NCBI RefSeq assembly: GCF_029893805.1
Contig: NZ_JARXYP010000002.1
Coordinates: forward strand, 6,138,001-6,202,000
Reading direction: 5' to 3'
From: Streptomyces sp. SAI-135
GTDB taxonomy: Bacteria; Actinomycetota; Actinomycetes; Streptomycetales; Streptomycetaceae
Length of the DNA stretch: 64,000 nucleotides
The position numbers and the translations under genes were made by a program. Numbering within the stretch: the first letter of the stretch is position 1; each line of letters opens with the position of its first letter. Under the pieces are notes generated by a model. It saw only the letters and a list, made by a program, of their open reading frames with translations, made no database searches and was not told the origin of the DNA. Shown here one piece after another: positions 23,740-32,028 of the stretch.

Positions 23740-24630
23740 TTACGGCAGGGGCGTGCCACCGGTGGCATTGAGGATCTCCGCGGTGACGAAGCTGGCCTCC
23801 TGAGAAGCCAGATAGACGTAGGCCGGGGCCAGTTCGGCAGGCTGGGCCGGGCGGCCGAGCGGGCTCTGCTTGCCGAACTCCGCGGTGTCGGGCATCGTCG
23901 CGGGGATCAACGGCGTCCACACCGGGCCCGGCGCGACCGCGTTGACGCGGATGCCGCGCTCCGCGAGCATCTGGGCCAGCCCCTGGGTGAAGGTCACGAT
24001 GGCACCCTTGGTCATCGCGTAGTCCAGCAGGTGCGGACTGGGCTTGTACGCCTGCACCGACGTGGAGTTGATGACGCTGCCACCCTTCGGGATGTGCGGC
24101 ACGGCGAACTTGGTCAGCCAGAACATCCCGTAGAGGTTGGTGCGCATCACCCGGTCGAACTGCTCGGTCGTGATGGCCTCGATACCGTCCGGCTGCGACA
24201 TCTGGTACGCCGCGTTGTTCACCAGCACGTCGATCCGCCCGAACTCCGCGACCGCCCGCTCCACCAGCGCACGGCAGTTGTCCTCCTCGCGGATGTCGCA
24301 GGAGACGGCGACCGCCTTGCGCCCGGCGTCCTCGACCAGCCGGGACGTCTCCCGCGCATCGTCGGCCTCCTCTGGCAGATGCGTGAACAGCACGTCGGCG
24401 CCCTCCCGCGCGAACGCCAGCGCCACCGCCCGCCCGATACCGGAGTCCCCACCCGTGATGACGGCCTTGCGCCCCTCCAGCCGCCCGGCACCGCGGTACG
24501 ACTCCTCACCGTGATCCGGCGGCGGATCCATCGGCCCGGTCCAGCCCGGATGCGACTGGTCCTGCTCAGGAAACTCGGGCTGCGGATGCTGCGTCACGGG
24601 ATCCTGCGGGGTCCGCTCCTGCTCGGCCAC
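23740..24630 (-). CDS. Short-chain dehydrogenase, general-stress type (YdaD/YhdF-like)
   Basis: 296 residues. A Pro/Gln-rich N-terminal extension of about 45 residues with HPGWTGPMDPPPDHGEESY is typical of the YdaD/Gsp39 group. The Rossmann core has AVITGGDSGIGRAVAL (NAD(P) binding), VLVNNAAYQ, a catalytic Ser in INSTSVQAY, and YAMTKGA (Tyr-x3-Lys). The C-terminus is SFVTAEILNATGGTPLP. The substrate is unknown, and this group is linked with ethanol, salt and desiccation stress in Bacillus. GTG start with GAGGAGG. It converges with the glycan cluster and is not obviously part of it. Confidence 0.9.
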   Translation of the reverse strand: MAEQERTPQDPVTQHPQPEFPEQDQSHPGWTGPMDPPPDHGEESYRGAGRLEGRKAVITGGDSGIGRAVALAFAREGADVLFTHLPEEADDARETSRLVEDAGRKAVAVSCDIREEDNCRALVERAVAEFGRIDVLVNNAAYQMSQPDGIEAITTEQFDRVMRTNLYGMFWLTKFAVPHIPKGGSVINSTSVQAYKPSPHLLDYAMTKGAIVTFTQGLAQMLAERGIRVNAVAPGPVWTPLIPATMPDTAEFGKQSPLGRPAQPAELAPAYVYLASQEASFVTAEILNATGGTPLP

Positions 24631-24712
24631 GGCGGCCTCCTCGACATCGGTGGGGGGTACGTTCGCAGGAGCGGGTTCCCACGGCGGCCCCCTCGAAAAG
24701 CATCCGAGGACG

Positions 24713-25393
24713 CTACGGTCTCGGGTAACCGATCTCCGCGATGTCCTGGGCGAGGTCTGCCAAGGTGATCTCCGAATTCAACGCACGGACCACTTCCGCG
24801 GTCAGCGGACGCGAGGAGAAGACGTGCCGAACGGCCTCCAGGTCGACCGGAACCTCGTAACAGTCCTGGGCCCACTCCTGAAAGGCCTCGGCCGACCGCT
24901 CCACCAACAGTTCGAAGAGAAAGTCGGCGCCGTCCGGATCGTCCGTCCTCCCCTCGGGGAAGTCGATCGCCCCCGTCCTCCATCCGCCGTCCCCTGCCTC
25001 CCGCCACATGCACGCGGTGACGCGAGGCAGGCCGTCATCGGAGAACGCGGGCTCCTTGACATACGCCTGAAAGACGCCGGGAACCTCGTCGAGCACACCG
25101 GGCCAGGGCCTGTCCTCCGCATAGGGGCTCATGGGCGATTCATGATCGAACCCACGGACGTAGGCCCCGGCGCCCGAGAAGACGATGGAGTAGTCATCCC
25201 CCGATCCATTCCGCATAGAGGCCATCGACTCCCCTTCGGCCCAGTGGTCGTCGAAGGAGTGGTAGCGGTAGGCCCACTCAGGGCACAGGACGGCCTCCAG
25301 CATGGCAAGGGAACGGCAGTGCTCACGAAGGACAGCAATCCCGGGCAGCCGCCGAGCAACGTCTTGAACAGTCACCCACCCATCCAAGCGCAC
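24713..25393 (-). CDS. Uncharacterised protein
   Basis: 226-residue acidic soluble protein starting MRLDGWVTVQDVARRLPG. It has many aromatic residues (WAYRYHSFDDHW, WEEWAQDCYEVP-like stretches). There is no signal peptide and no membrane segment. I cannot name a family. The size and composition resemble immunity-type or SMI1/KNR4-like proteins, but the match is not specific. GTG start with AGAGG upstream. It stands alone beside the mobile-element remnants. Codon bias is normal for the host. Confidence 0.7.
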   Translation of the reverse strand: MRLDGWVTVQDVARRLPGIAVLREHCRSLAMLEAVLCPEWAYRYHSFDDHWAEGESMASMRNGSGDDYSIVFSGAGAYVRGFDHESPMSPYAEDRPWPGVLDEVPGVFQAYVKEPAFSDDGLPRVTACMWREAGDGGWRTGAIDFPEGRTDDPDGADFLFELLVERSAEAFQEWAQDCYEVPVDLEAVRHVFSSRPLTAEVVRALNSEITLADLAQDIAEIGYPRP

Positions 25394-25437
25394 GCCTCTG
25401 ACACGACGGGTTCCTGCAATGAGCCGTCCGCAGGCGA

Positions 25438-25713
25438 CTACGGGGACGCCGTATCCGAGTCGACATACATCAGAACATCGTCACTCTGTGGCTCAAGGTG
25501 ACGAATGAAGGAGCGGGCATCCATCTGAGAGATGGTGACTCGGTTGCGGAATCTTGCCAAGTATTCAACACGTTGGATTAGGGCCTCGCGATTGAACCTG
25601 GCGTCAATCTTCCAGTTAACAGTCTGATCAAGCCCTCCGATCGGCCGCGCTCGCAAGATGCCAGATCGATTACATCTATTCAAGAAAAATGTAGAAAAAC
25701 CAAGTTCGATGTC
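25438..25713 (-). pseudogene. Fragment of D12-class DNA adenine methylase
   Basis: An internal piece of about 92 codons. In one frame it reads FFLNRCNRSGIL, then PIGGLDQ, WKIDARFNREALIQRVEYLARFRNRVTIS, and VLMYVD. These are the central blocks of D12 (Dam-like) DNA adenine-N6 methylases, just before the catalytic DPPY. The sequence breaks off at Tyr-Val-Asp followed by unrelated residues, so the PPY and everything after it is lost. A TAA lies a few codons upstream of the first block, so the N-terminal SAM-binding part is gone too. Base composition is lower in GC than the surroundings, consistent with transfer. Neighbouring integrase remnants support a decayed element. Confidence 0.75.
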
Positions 25714-25745
25714 GGTGCGGCCTGACGGTTATTGTAGATTTCAGC

Positions 25746-26088
25746 ATGACTGTGCCACGCGTCGATGGTAATCTCTCCATATTTGTCTTCAGCGAGAAGG
25801 GCTCGGTCGTCCCGCCCTCGACGTACTACCGCGTGTGGCAGGAAGCTCGTCTGCTCGCGCTGCCGCCGGCCGCCGCAGCTTCGCCGCTCGCAAGCCGGCC
25901 GTACGACCTTCGGCACTCGGCACTCGGCACTGTCGAAATGGCTGAATGCGGGCGTCGATCCGACCGAGGTCGCCGAGCGTGCGGGCAACAGTATTGAGGT
26001 CCTGCTGACCCGCTACGCGAAGTGTCTCGACGGGCGCCAGGATGTCGCCAATCGGCGTATCGAGGATCTGCTTCGCGAGTACGAATGA
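25746..26088 (+). pseudogene. C-terminal fragment of a tyrosine integrase, frameshifted
   Basis: The first frame reads to about 25920: VFSEKGSVVPPSTYYRVWQEAR, then RPYDLRHSAL with the catalytic Arg-His. After a shift, the other frame continues SKWLNAGVDPTEVAERAGNS and VLLTRYAKCLDGRQ, with the second conserved region and the Tyr nucleophile. Together they equal the last 110 or so residues of a phage/AICE-type site-specific recombinase. The first 250 residues are absent. The frameshift coincides with an extra copy of a 7-base repeat at 25911-25931. The tRNA-Arg 1 kb away is the likely former attachment site. Confidence 0.85.
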
Positions 26089-26109
26089 CGGCATACGACA
26101 TTTCGGAGG

Positions 26110-26130
26110 CCCCTGGCGTGATGCCAGGGG
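26110..26130. terminator. Bidirectional terminator hairpin
   Basis: CCCCTGGC pairs with GCCAGGGG around a five-base loop, followed by TCTCTCGTTT on the plus strand. It lies between the integrase remnant and the converging coiled-coil protein gene. Confidence 0.75.
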
Positions 26131-26150
26131 TCTCTCGTTTGCCTGGCGGG

Positions 26151-26783
26151 TCAAACGGGCCGCATGGTCTGCGCTTGCTCAGAGGCGAGCAGGCGCTCAA
26201 GGGTCCTCCGCTCACTGTTGAGCGCAGCAAGCATTTGCGAGCGAGCTTGCTCGAAGTCGGGCTCAACCTCGACGCCGAGGTCGTGGCGCAGGGCGACCCG
26301 CAGGAGGTACACGCCATCGGACAGTGGACCGCTGAACCAAGCTCCAGCGCGAACGTAGGCCCCGACTGGGTCGGGGCTGGTCGGCAGCTGCTTCACGGCG
26401 GTGTACCCGACTCCGAGTGCTCGGTTGAGGGACGAGGCGATCTCATGGACGTCTTTAGGTAGAGCCATCTGTGCCACGGAGTGGTTCTCCGCCCAAGCGT
26501 CCTTGGCGGCTTCGAGGACTGCCGGCTCGACGGTCTCACCGCGCTCCGCCGCTCGGACCGCGTCCCGGGCCGCGACGCGATAAGCACGGGCCGTGGTGTT
26601 GAGGCGGGCGTAGAGATCTCGCCTGGCTTCCTGTGCCCGTTCCTGGCGGTCCTCGGCCCGTTCACGGTCGGCCCGCTGGTTCTGCTCGCGGGTGACGCGC
26701 TGGCTGAGCAGCGCCCCGCCCAGAGTCCCGGTCAACGTCCCTCCGACACCGATGAGCGCGACGGCTAGCGTGGTCACGTCCAC
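26151..26783 (-). CDS. Membrane-anchored coiled-coil protein of unknown function
   Basis: About 210 residues. One N-terminal membrane helix (residues 3-25: TTLAVALIGVGGTLTGTLGGALL) is followed by a long charged coiled coil (about 28-65) rich in Arg, Glu and Gln. A further helical region follows with VHEIASSLNRALGVGYTAVK. No enzyme motif. Proteins of this plan are common in Streptomyces, often near integrated elements, but have no known job. I favour the GTG at 26783, where GGGGGA lies upstream and the membrane helix starts at once. A frame continues upstream without conserved character. It is divergent from nothing, being flanked by the tRNA-Arg terminator. Confidence 0.7.
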   Translation of the reverse strand: MDVTTLAVALIGVGGTLTGTLGGALLSQRVTREQNQRADRERAEDRQERAQEARRDLYARLNTTARAYRVAARDAVRAAERGETVEPAVLEAAKDAWAENHSVAQMALPKDVHEIASSLNRALGVGYTAVKQLPTSPDPVGAYVRAGAWFSGPLSDGVYLLRVALRHDLGVEVEPDFEQARSQMLAALNSERRTLERLLASEQAQTMRPV

Positions 26784-27023
26784 GAGATCCCCCAACCCGT
26801 CCGTACGAGGCCTGCGGACAGCACATGGCGGCGTGACTCGCTCATTGAGGCATGGCTCTCCACCCGAGCAGCCGTCCAACATCGGCACGACGATAACGGG
26901 GGACTCCGGCTGTTGGGCGGCGATGGGTCTGGTCACCTGCGGGAATGCCCCAAGATCCCGTCCACGCCTCGTCCACAGACCTCGACATAGAGCCGCTTCG
27001 GGCCGCATACGCCTGCACATACG
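26784..27023. other. Intergenic region between tRNA terminator and coiled-coil gene
   Basis: No gene or clear repeat seen. It would hold the promoter of the coiled-coil gene. I looked for a second copy of the tRNA 3' end (an att site) here and found none. Confidence 0.4.
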
Positions 27024-27027
27024 CGAA

Positions 27028-27063
27028 GACCCCGGCCTCAGCGTTTCCGCTGGTGACGGGGTC
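27028..27063 (-). terminator. Terminator after tRNA-Arg
   Basis: GACCCCG pairs with CGGGGTC, with an inner AGCG/CGCT step around GAAA. It is 20 bases past the tRNA 3' end. Confidence 0.7.
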
Positions 27064-27083
27064 TTTGGGCACCGTATGAAGGG

Positions 27084-27155
27084 TGCCCCCGGCAGGATTC
27101 GAACCTGCGCACACGGCTCCGGAGGCCGTTGCTCTATCCCCTGAGCTACGGGGGC
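27084..27155 (-). tRNA. tRNA-Arg (anticodon CCG)
   Basis: 72 nt cloverleaf. The acceptor GCCCCCG pairs with CGGGGGC, the D arm is GCTC/GAGC, and the anticodon stem ACGGC/GCCGT encloses CTCCGGA, giving anticodon CCG that reads CGG. The T loop is TTCGAAT. CCA is not fully encoded (ACCC follows). Integrase and methylase fragments lie 1-1.7 kb downstream, consistent with use of this tRNA as an integration site. It is upstream of nrtL, an ArgS-like gene. Confidence 0.96.
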
Positions 27156-27194
27156 GTGTCAGCGTCGAGCTGGTGGCTCGCGGCGACGGGTGAA

Positions 27195-27223
27195 ACACTA
27201 CCAGCTCCCTCGGGGTGATCAGG
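27195..27223 (-). promoter_or_regulatory. Candidate promoter for tRNA-Arg
   Basis: On the minus strand TAGTGT (27200-27195) lies 17 bases after CCTGAT, about 33 bases before the mature tRNA end. The -10 is good and the -35 is weak. Confidence 0.4.
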
Positions 27224-27310
27224 AACGGGTTTCGCGGGCCCGGATCCCCCCACGGGGTGGAAGTGGGGAAAACCCGGACGCGGTGGCCGGTCCGCACCTA
27301 CTCTCGAGTT

Positions 27311-27781
27311 GTGCCAGGCGCGTCGGGTCGGGTGCTTGTTGTGGACGACAACAAGGTCATCCGGCAGTTGATCAGGGTCAATCTCGAGCTGGAGGGTCTC
27401 GAGGTCGTGACCGCGGCCGATGGTGTCGAGTGTCTGGATGTCGTTCATCAGGTGCGTCCCGATGTCGTGACCCTCGATGTGGTCATGCCCCGGCTGGACG
27501 GACTGCGGACCGCCGCGCAGCTGCGTTCCGACCCCCGGACCGCTCACCTTCCCCTCGCCATCGTCAGCGCCTGTACGCAGCACGAGGTCGACAGTGGCCT
27601 CGACGTCGGCGTCGACGCCTTCCTCGCCAAGCCCTTCGAGCCCGCCGAACTCGTGCGGCTCGTGCGGCACTTGATCGAGGTGAGCCGAGAAGGGCGGGGA
27701 CCGGGGGAGGACGACAGTCCGCTCGTCGGGGGCGTCCTCGGCAGCGGAGAGACCGAGCGAGCCGGTCGCACCGGCGCCTGA
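27311..27781 (+). CDS. Single-domain response regulator
   Basis: 156 residues. One receiver domain: VLVVDDNKVIRQL with the acidic pair, the phospho-Asp in VVTLDVVMPRLDG, a Ser/Thr switch in IVSACT, and the Lys in AFLAKPFEP. There is no DNA-binding output, only a tail of about 35 charged residues. GTG at 27311 is the start that begins right before the domain. The SD is weak. No kinase gene is adjacent. The gene precedes nrtL, an order shared with other Streptomyces as I recall. It could act in a phosphorelay or by protein binding. Confidence 0.88.
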   Translation: MPGASGRVLVVDDNKVIRQLIRVNLELEGLEVVTAADGVECLDVVHQVRPDVVTLDVVMPRLDGLRTAAQLRSDPRTAHLPLAIVSACTQHEVDSGLDVGVDAFLAKPFEPAELVRLVRHLIEVSREGRGPGEDDSPLVGGVLGSGETERAGRTGA

Positions 27782-27923
27782 ACCCCGCCACACCGGACCA
27801 CAAGGCGGAAACGGCGAGTGTCCGTCGGCCAGGCCCCACTGCGCCATCGTCCCCCGTCCCACATCCCGGACCCCCGCCAAACCCGCTCGCCCTCCCACCC
27901 CCCTCCTCCCATACGCTTGTCCC

Positions 27924-29126
27924 GTGACCCCCGTCGAGCTCTCCCGTACCGTGCTGCGCGTGGTGCGTCGTGCTGTCGACGACGGGGAGCTGGACGTGCC
28001 CGTGCCGGGGCGGACCGACGTCGCGCCCCCGGGGCCCGGCGGCTGCGGTGACTACGCCACCAACGTCGCCCTCAAGCTCGCCCGGCCGGCCGGACAGCCG
28101 CCGTTGCGGGTCGCCGAGATCCTCCGGCGGCGCCTCGCGCAGAGCGACGGCATCAGTGACGTCGTCGTCACCGGGCCCGGGTTCCTCAACATCAGCCTGC
28201 GGCGGGGGAGCGGAGACGCCCTCGTGCGGGAGATCCTGCGGCTGGGGCAGCGGTACGGGCACGCCGACCGGCCCACCGGGAAGCTCGTGCGGCTGCACGC
28301 GCCCCACGAGGTCCGCGCCGTCGTCGTGATGGACGCCGTCGCCCGCATCCTCCGTGCCCAGGGCGCCGTCGTCCGCACCAGCTGCGTCGCCGGCCCGGAA
28401 CCGGCCTGGACCGACCTCCTCGGCGTCCAGGTCGACGCCCACGGCAGCCCCGAGGCCAACGCTCCCGCCACGGCCCCTGCCACCACTCCGGCCACGGCCC
28501 CTGCCACCACCCCTCCCGACGTCAACGTCCGCCCCGTACCGGCCCCCGCCACCGCCGTACCGGCACCCGCCACCCCCGCCACCCCCCTCCACGTCAACAC
28601 CCGCCCCACCCCGGCCCCCGCCGACCCCACCCCCCTCGGCCGCGACGCCGCCCGCTGGGCGCTTCTCCACCCCGCCCCCCACGACCGGCCCCGTATCAGC
28701 GCCGACCACCTGGTCCAGCGGGAGGGCAACCCTCTCTTCCGGGTCCGTTACGCATACGCCCGCACCCGGGCCCTCACCCGCAACGCCGCCGACCTGGGCT
28801 TCCACGCCGAGCCCGGGGACCTGAACCCACCAGGCGCAGACAAGGCGGCCGCGGCCGTACCGGACCCGACCCCCCTCCGGAACGCCCTCGCCGATCACCC
28901 CCGCATCCTCCAGGCCGCCGCCGCACACCACGCCCCCGACCGCCTGGCCCGGCACCTCGTCACCGTCGCCGATGCCGTGCTTCCCCTTCTCGCCGCCGTC
29001 CTCCCGCGCGGTGCGGAGAAACCCTCGGCCGCCCACCGTGCCCGGCTCGCGCTCGCCGAAGCCGCCGGGGCGGTGCTGGCCGGTGGCCTGACCCTGCTCG
29101 GCATCGACGCACCCGAACACCTCTGA
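27924..29126 (+). CDS. nrtL: ArgS-related anticodon-binding protein without catalytic domain
   Basis: 400 residues. Residues 1-110 resemble the Add-1 N-terminal domain of arginyl-tRNA synthetase, including GDYATNVALKLARPAG and NISL-type strands. Residues 235-400 resemble the DALR anticodon-binding helical bundle with RVRYAYARTRALTRNAADLG and ending in ALAEAAGAVLAGGLTLLGIDAPEHL. The Rossmann catalytic core with HIGH and KMSK is absent. In its place is a low-complexity Ala/Pro/Thr/Val linker (about 170-235) with repeated ATAPATTP units. It may bind tRNA-Arg or regulate it, but its function is not established. Located between a response regulator and lysA, as in other streptomycetes, and near tRNA-Arg. 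Confidence 0.85.
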   Translation: MTPVELSRTVLRVVRRAVDDGELDVPVPGRTDVAPPGPGGCGDYATNVALKLARPAGQPPLRVAEILRRRLAQSDGISDVVVTGPGFLNISLRRGSGDALVREILRLGQRYGHADRPTGKLVRLHAPHEVRAVVVMDAVARILRAQGAVVRTSCVAGPEPAWTDLLGVQVDAHGSPEANAPATAPATTPATAPATTPPDVNVRPVPAPATAVPAPATPATPLHVNTRPTPAPADPTPLGRDAARWALLHPAPHDRPRISADHLVQREGNPLFRVRYAYARTRALTRNAADLGFHAEPGDLNPPGADKAAAAVPDPTPLRNALADHPRILQAAAAHHAPDRLARHLVTVADAVLPLLAAVLPRGAEKPSAAHRARLALAEAAGAVLAGGLTLLGIDAPEHL

Positions 29127-29148
29127 GAACAGAGAGCCAGTCAAGAAG

Positions 29149-30540
29149 ATGAGCCGTTCCGCACACCCCGCCGGGCCCCGTCACGCCGACGTCCTTCCCG
29201 AGGGCCACTACTCCGCGCCGCCCGCCGACCTCAACACCCTCGACCCCAAGGTCTGGGCCCAGACCGTCGAGCGCAACGAGGACGGTGTGGTCACCGTCGG
29301 CGGTATCGACGTCAAGGCCCTCGCCGAGGAGCACGGCACCCCCGCCTACGTCGTCGACGAGGCCGACTTCCGGGCCCGGGCGCGGGCCTGGCGCACCGCC
29401 TTCGGCCAGGACGCCGACGTCTTCTACGCCGGCAAGGCGTTCCTGTCCCGGGCCGTCGTGCGCTGGCTGCACGAGGAGGGGCTCAACCTCGACGTGTGCT
29501 CCGGGGGCGAGCTCGCCACCGCGCTCTCCGCCGGCATGCCCGCCGACCGCATCGCCTTCCACGGCAACAACAAGTCGACGGCGGAGATCCGCCGCGCGAT
29601 CACCCAGGGGGTCGGACGCATCGTCCTCGACTCCTTCCAGGAGATCGTCCGGGTCGCCCACATCGCTCGTGAACTCGGCACGCGGCAGCGCGTCCAGATC
29701 CGTGTCACCGTGGGCGTCGAGGCGCACACCCACGAGTTCATCGCGACCGCCCACGAGGACCAGAAGTTCGGCATCCCGCTGGCCGGCGGTCAGGCCGCCG
29801 AGGCCGTGCGGCGCGCCCTGCAGCTCGACAGCCTCGAACTCATCGGCATCCACTCCCACATCGGGTCGCAGATCTTCGACATGTCCGGCTTCGAGGTCGC
29901 CGCGCACCGCGTGGTCGGCCTGCTCAAGGACGTCCGTGACGAGCACGGGGTCGAGCTTCCGGAAATCGACCTCGGGGGCGGGCTCGGGATCGCCTACACC
30001 TCCGACGACGACCCGCGTGAACCGCACGAGATCGCCAAGGCCCTCACCGAGATCGTCAGCCGTGAGTGCGAGGCGGCCCGGCTGCGGACCCCGCGCATCT
30101 CCGTCGAGCCCGGCCGCGCCATCGTCGGTCCCACCGCGTTCACGCTGTACGAGGTCGGCACCATCAAGCCCCTCGACGGGCTGCGCACCTACGTCTCCGT
30201 CGACGGCGGGATGTCGGACAACATCCGCACCGCGCTGTACGACGCCGAGTACACCGTCGCCCTCGTGTCCCGGACCAGCGACGCCGAGCCCATGCTCGCG
30301 CGGGTCGTCGGCAAGCACTGCGAGAGCGGGGACATCGTGGTCAAGGATGCGTTCCTGCCGGCCGACCTGGCACCGGGTGACCTCATCGCCGTACCGGCGA
30401 CGGGCGCCTACTGCCGTTCCATGGCGAGCAACTACAACCACGTGCTGCGTCCGCCGGTCGTCGCCGTCGGCGACGGCGCGTCCCGGGTCATCGTCCGCCG
30501 CGAGACGGAGGAGGACCTGCTGCGGCTCGACGTCGGATGA
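29149..30540 (+). CDS. lysA: Diaminopimelate decarboxylase
   Basis: 463 residues, full length. It decarboxylates meso-diaminopimelate to lysine using PLP. Barrel motifs: FYAGKAFLS with the PLP-binding Lys, LDVCSGGEL, and IHSHIGSQI. EPGRAIVGPT and GGMSDNIRTALYDAEY complete the active site, and the partner-chain Cys is in GKHCESGD. AAGA upstream of ATG 29149 serves as SD. Probably the first gene of a lysA-hom-thrC-thrB aspartate-family group, though the 190-base gap to hom suggests its own promoter there. Confidence 0.97.
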   Translation: MSRSAHPAGPRHADVLPEGHYSAPPADLNTLDPKVWAQTVERNEDGVVTVGGIDVKALAEEHGTPAYVVDEADFRARARAWRTAFGQDADVFYAGKAFLSRAVVRWLHEEGLNLDVCSGGELATALSAGMPADRIAFHGNNKSTAEIRRAITQGVGRIVLDSFQEIVRVAHIARELGTRQRVQIRVTVGVEAHTHEFIATAHEDQKFGIPLAGGQAAEAVRRALQLDSLELIGIHSHIGSQIFDMSGFEVAAHRVVGLLKDVRDEHGVELPEIDLGGGLGIAYTSDDDPREPHEIAKALTEIVSRECEAARLRTPRISVEPGRAIVGPTAFTLYEVGTIKPLDGLRTYVSVDGGMSDNIRTALYDAEYTVALVSRTSDAEPMLARVVGKHCESGDIVVKDAFLPADLAPGDLIAVPATGAYCRSMASNYNHVLRPPVVAVGDGASRVIVRRETEEDLLRLDVG

Positions 30541-30550
30541 ACTGCCGCAG

Positions 30551-30606
30551 ACCAGGAACGGAAGACCAGGAACGGAAGACCGGGAACGGAAGACCGGGAA
30601 CGGAAG
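30551..30606 (+). repeat. 14-bp tandem repeat between lysA and hom
   Basis: Four copies of ACCAGGAACGGAAG (the last two carry ACCGGG) lie end to end just after the lysA stop. Not coding. Confidence 0.9.
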
Positions 30607-30729
30607 ATCTGCGGTCTTCCACCCCCGGACAAATGAAATAGATGTCTCATAATCCGGACGAGGGGCAGAAACTCCCGTCCGGTGAGTGAGACTGGTTCCA
30701 CCGTAGACGGTATGAGGAAACGAGGTCGG

Positions 30730-32022
30730 ATGATGCGTACGCGTCCGCTGAAGGTGGCGCTGCTGGGCTGTGGAGTGGTCGGCTCAGAGGTGGCGCGCAT
30801 CATGACGACGCACGCGGACGACCTCGCCGCCCGCATCGGGGCCCCCGTGGAGCTCGCGGGGGTCGCGGTACGGCGGCCCTCCAAGGTCCGTGAGGGCATC
30901 CCGCAGGAACTCGTCACGACCGACGCCACCGCCCTCGTCAAACGCGGGGACATCGACGTCGTCGTGGAGGTGATCGGGGGCATCGAGCCCGCGCGCTCCC
31001 TCATCACCACCGCCTTCGAGCACGGCGCCTCCGTCGTCTCGGCCAACAAGGCGCTCCTCGCCCAGGACGGCGCCGCCCTGCACGCGGCGGCCCAGAAGGC
31101 CGACAAGGACCTCTACTACGAGGCCGCCGTCGCCGGTGCCATCCCGCTGATCCGCCCGCTGCGCGAGTCCCTCGCCGGCGACAAGGTCAACCGGGTGCTC
31201 GGGATCGTCAACGGCACGACCAACTTCATCCTCGACAAGATGGACAGCACCGGGGCGGGATACCAGGAGGCCCTCGACGAGGCCACCGCCCTGGGCTACG
31301 CCGAGGCCGATCCGACCGCCGACGTCGAGGGCTTCGACGCCGCCGCCAAGGCCGCCATCCTCGCCGGGATCGCCTTCCACACGCGCGTGCGGCTCGACGA
31401 CGTCTACCGCGAGGGCATGACCGAGGTCACCGCCGCCGACTTCGCCTCCGCGAAGGAGATGGGCTGCACCATCAAGCTGCTCGCCATCTGCGAGCGCGCC
31501 GAGGACGGCCGGTCGGTCACCGCGCGCGTGCACCCCGCGATGATCCCCCTCACACACCCGCTCGCGTCCGTCCGCGGCGCCTACAACGCCGTGTTCGTCG
31601 AGTCCGACGCCTCCGGCCAGCTGATGTTCTACGGCCCGGGCGCCGGCGGCGCTCCCACCGCCTCCGCCGTCCTCGGCGACCTGGTCGCCGTCTGCCGCAA
31701 CCGGCTCAGCGGCACCACCGGGCCCGGTGAGTCCGCGTACGCCGCCCTGCCCGTCGAGGGCATGGGCGAGGTCGTCACGCGCTACCACATCAGCCTGGAC
31801 GTCGCCGACAAACCGGGTGTTCTCGCCCAGGTCGCCACCGTGTTCGCCGAGCACGGGGTGTCCATCGATACCGTTCGGCAGCAGGGGAAGGACGGCGAGG
31901 CGTCTCTCGTCGTCGTCACGCACCGCGCGTCCGACGCCGCCCTGGGCGGGACCGTCGAGGCGTTGCGCAAGCTCGACACCGTGCGGGGTGTCGCCAGCAT
32001 CATGCGGGTTGAAGGAGAGTAA
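30730..32022 (+). CDS. hom: Homoserine dehydrogenase
   Basis: 430 residues from ATG 30730, GAGG five bases upstream. NAD(P)-dependent reduction of aspartate semialdehyde to homoserine, the branch point to threonine and methionine. N-terminal VALLGCGVVGSEVA Rossmann motif, VEVIGGIEPA, SANKALLA, YYEAAVAGAIPLI, and GIVNGTTNFIL in the catalytic domain. The last 80 residues are an ACT domain (YHISLDVADKPGVLAQVATVF) for threonine feedback. It is followed six bases later by thrC. An upstream GTG frame at 30682 is less likely. Confidence 0.96.
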   Translation: MMRTRPLKVALLGCGVVGSEVARIMTTHADDLAARIGAPVELAGVAVRRPSKVREGIPQELVTTDATALVKRGDIDVVVEVIGGIEPARSLITTAFEHGASVVSANKALLAQDGAALHAAAQKADKDLYYEAAVAGAIPLIRPLRESLAGDKVNRVLGIVNGTTNFILDKMDSTGAGYQEALDEATALGYAEADPTADVEGFDAAAKAAILAGIAFHTRVRLDDVYREGMTEVTAADFASAKEMGCTIKLLAICERAEDGRSVTARVHPAMIPLTHPLASVRGAYNAVFVESDASGQLMFYGPGAGGAPTASAVLGDLVAVCRNRLSGTTGPGESAYAALPVEGMGEVVTRYHISLDVADKPGVLAQVATVFAEHGVSIDTVRQQGKDGEASLVVVTHRASDAALGGTVEALRKLDTVRGVASIMRVEGE

Positions 32023-32028
32023 CCAGCA

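Noticed and set aside
25680..25988. Minus-strand frame over the integrase fragment
   Set aside because: No motif. The plus strand shows clear integrase blocks.
24650..26150. A second copy of the tRNA-Arg 3' end (att site)
   Set aside because: I searched by eye for GTTCGAATCCTGCC and its complement and found no copy here.
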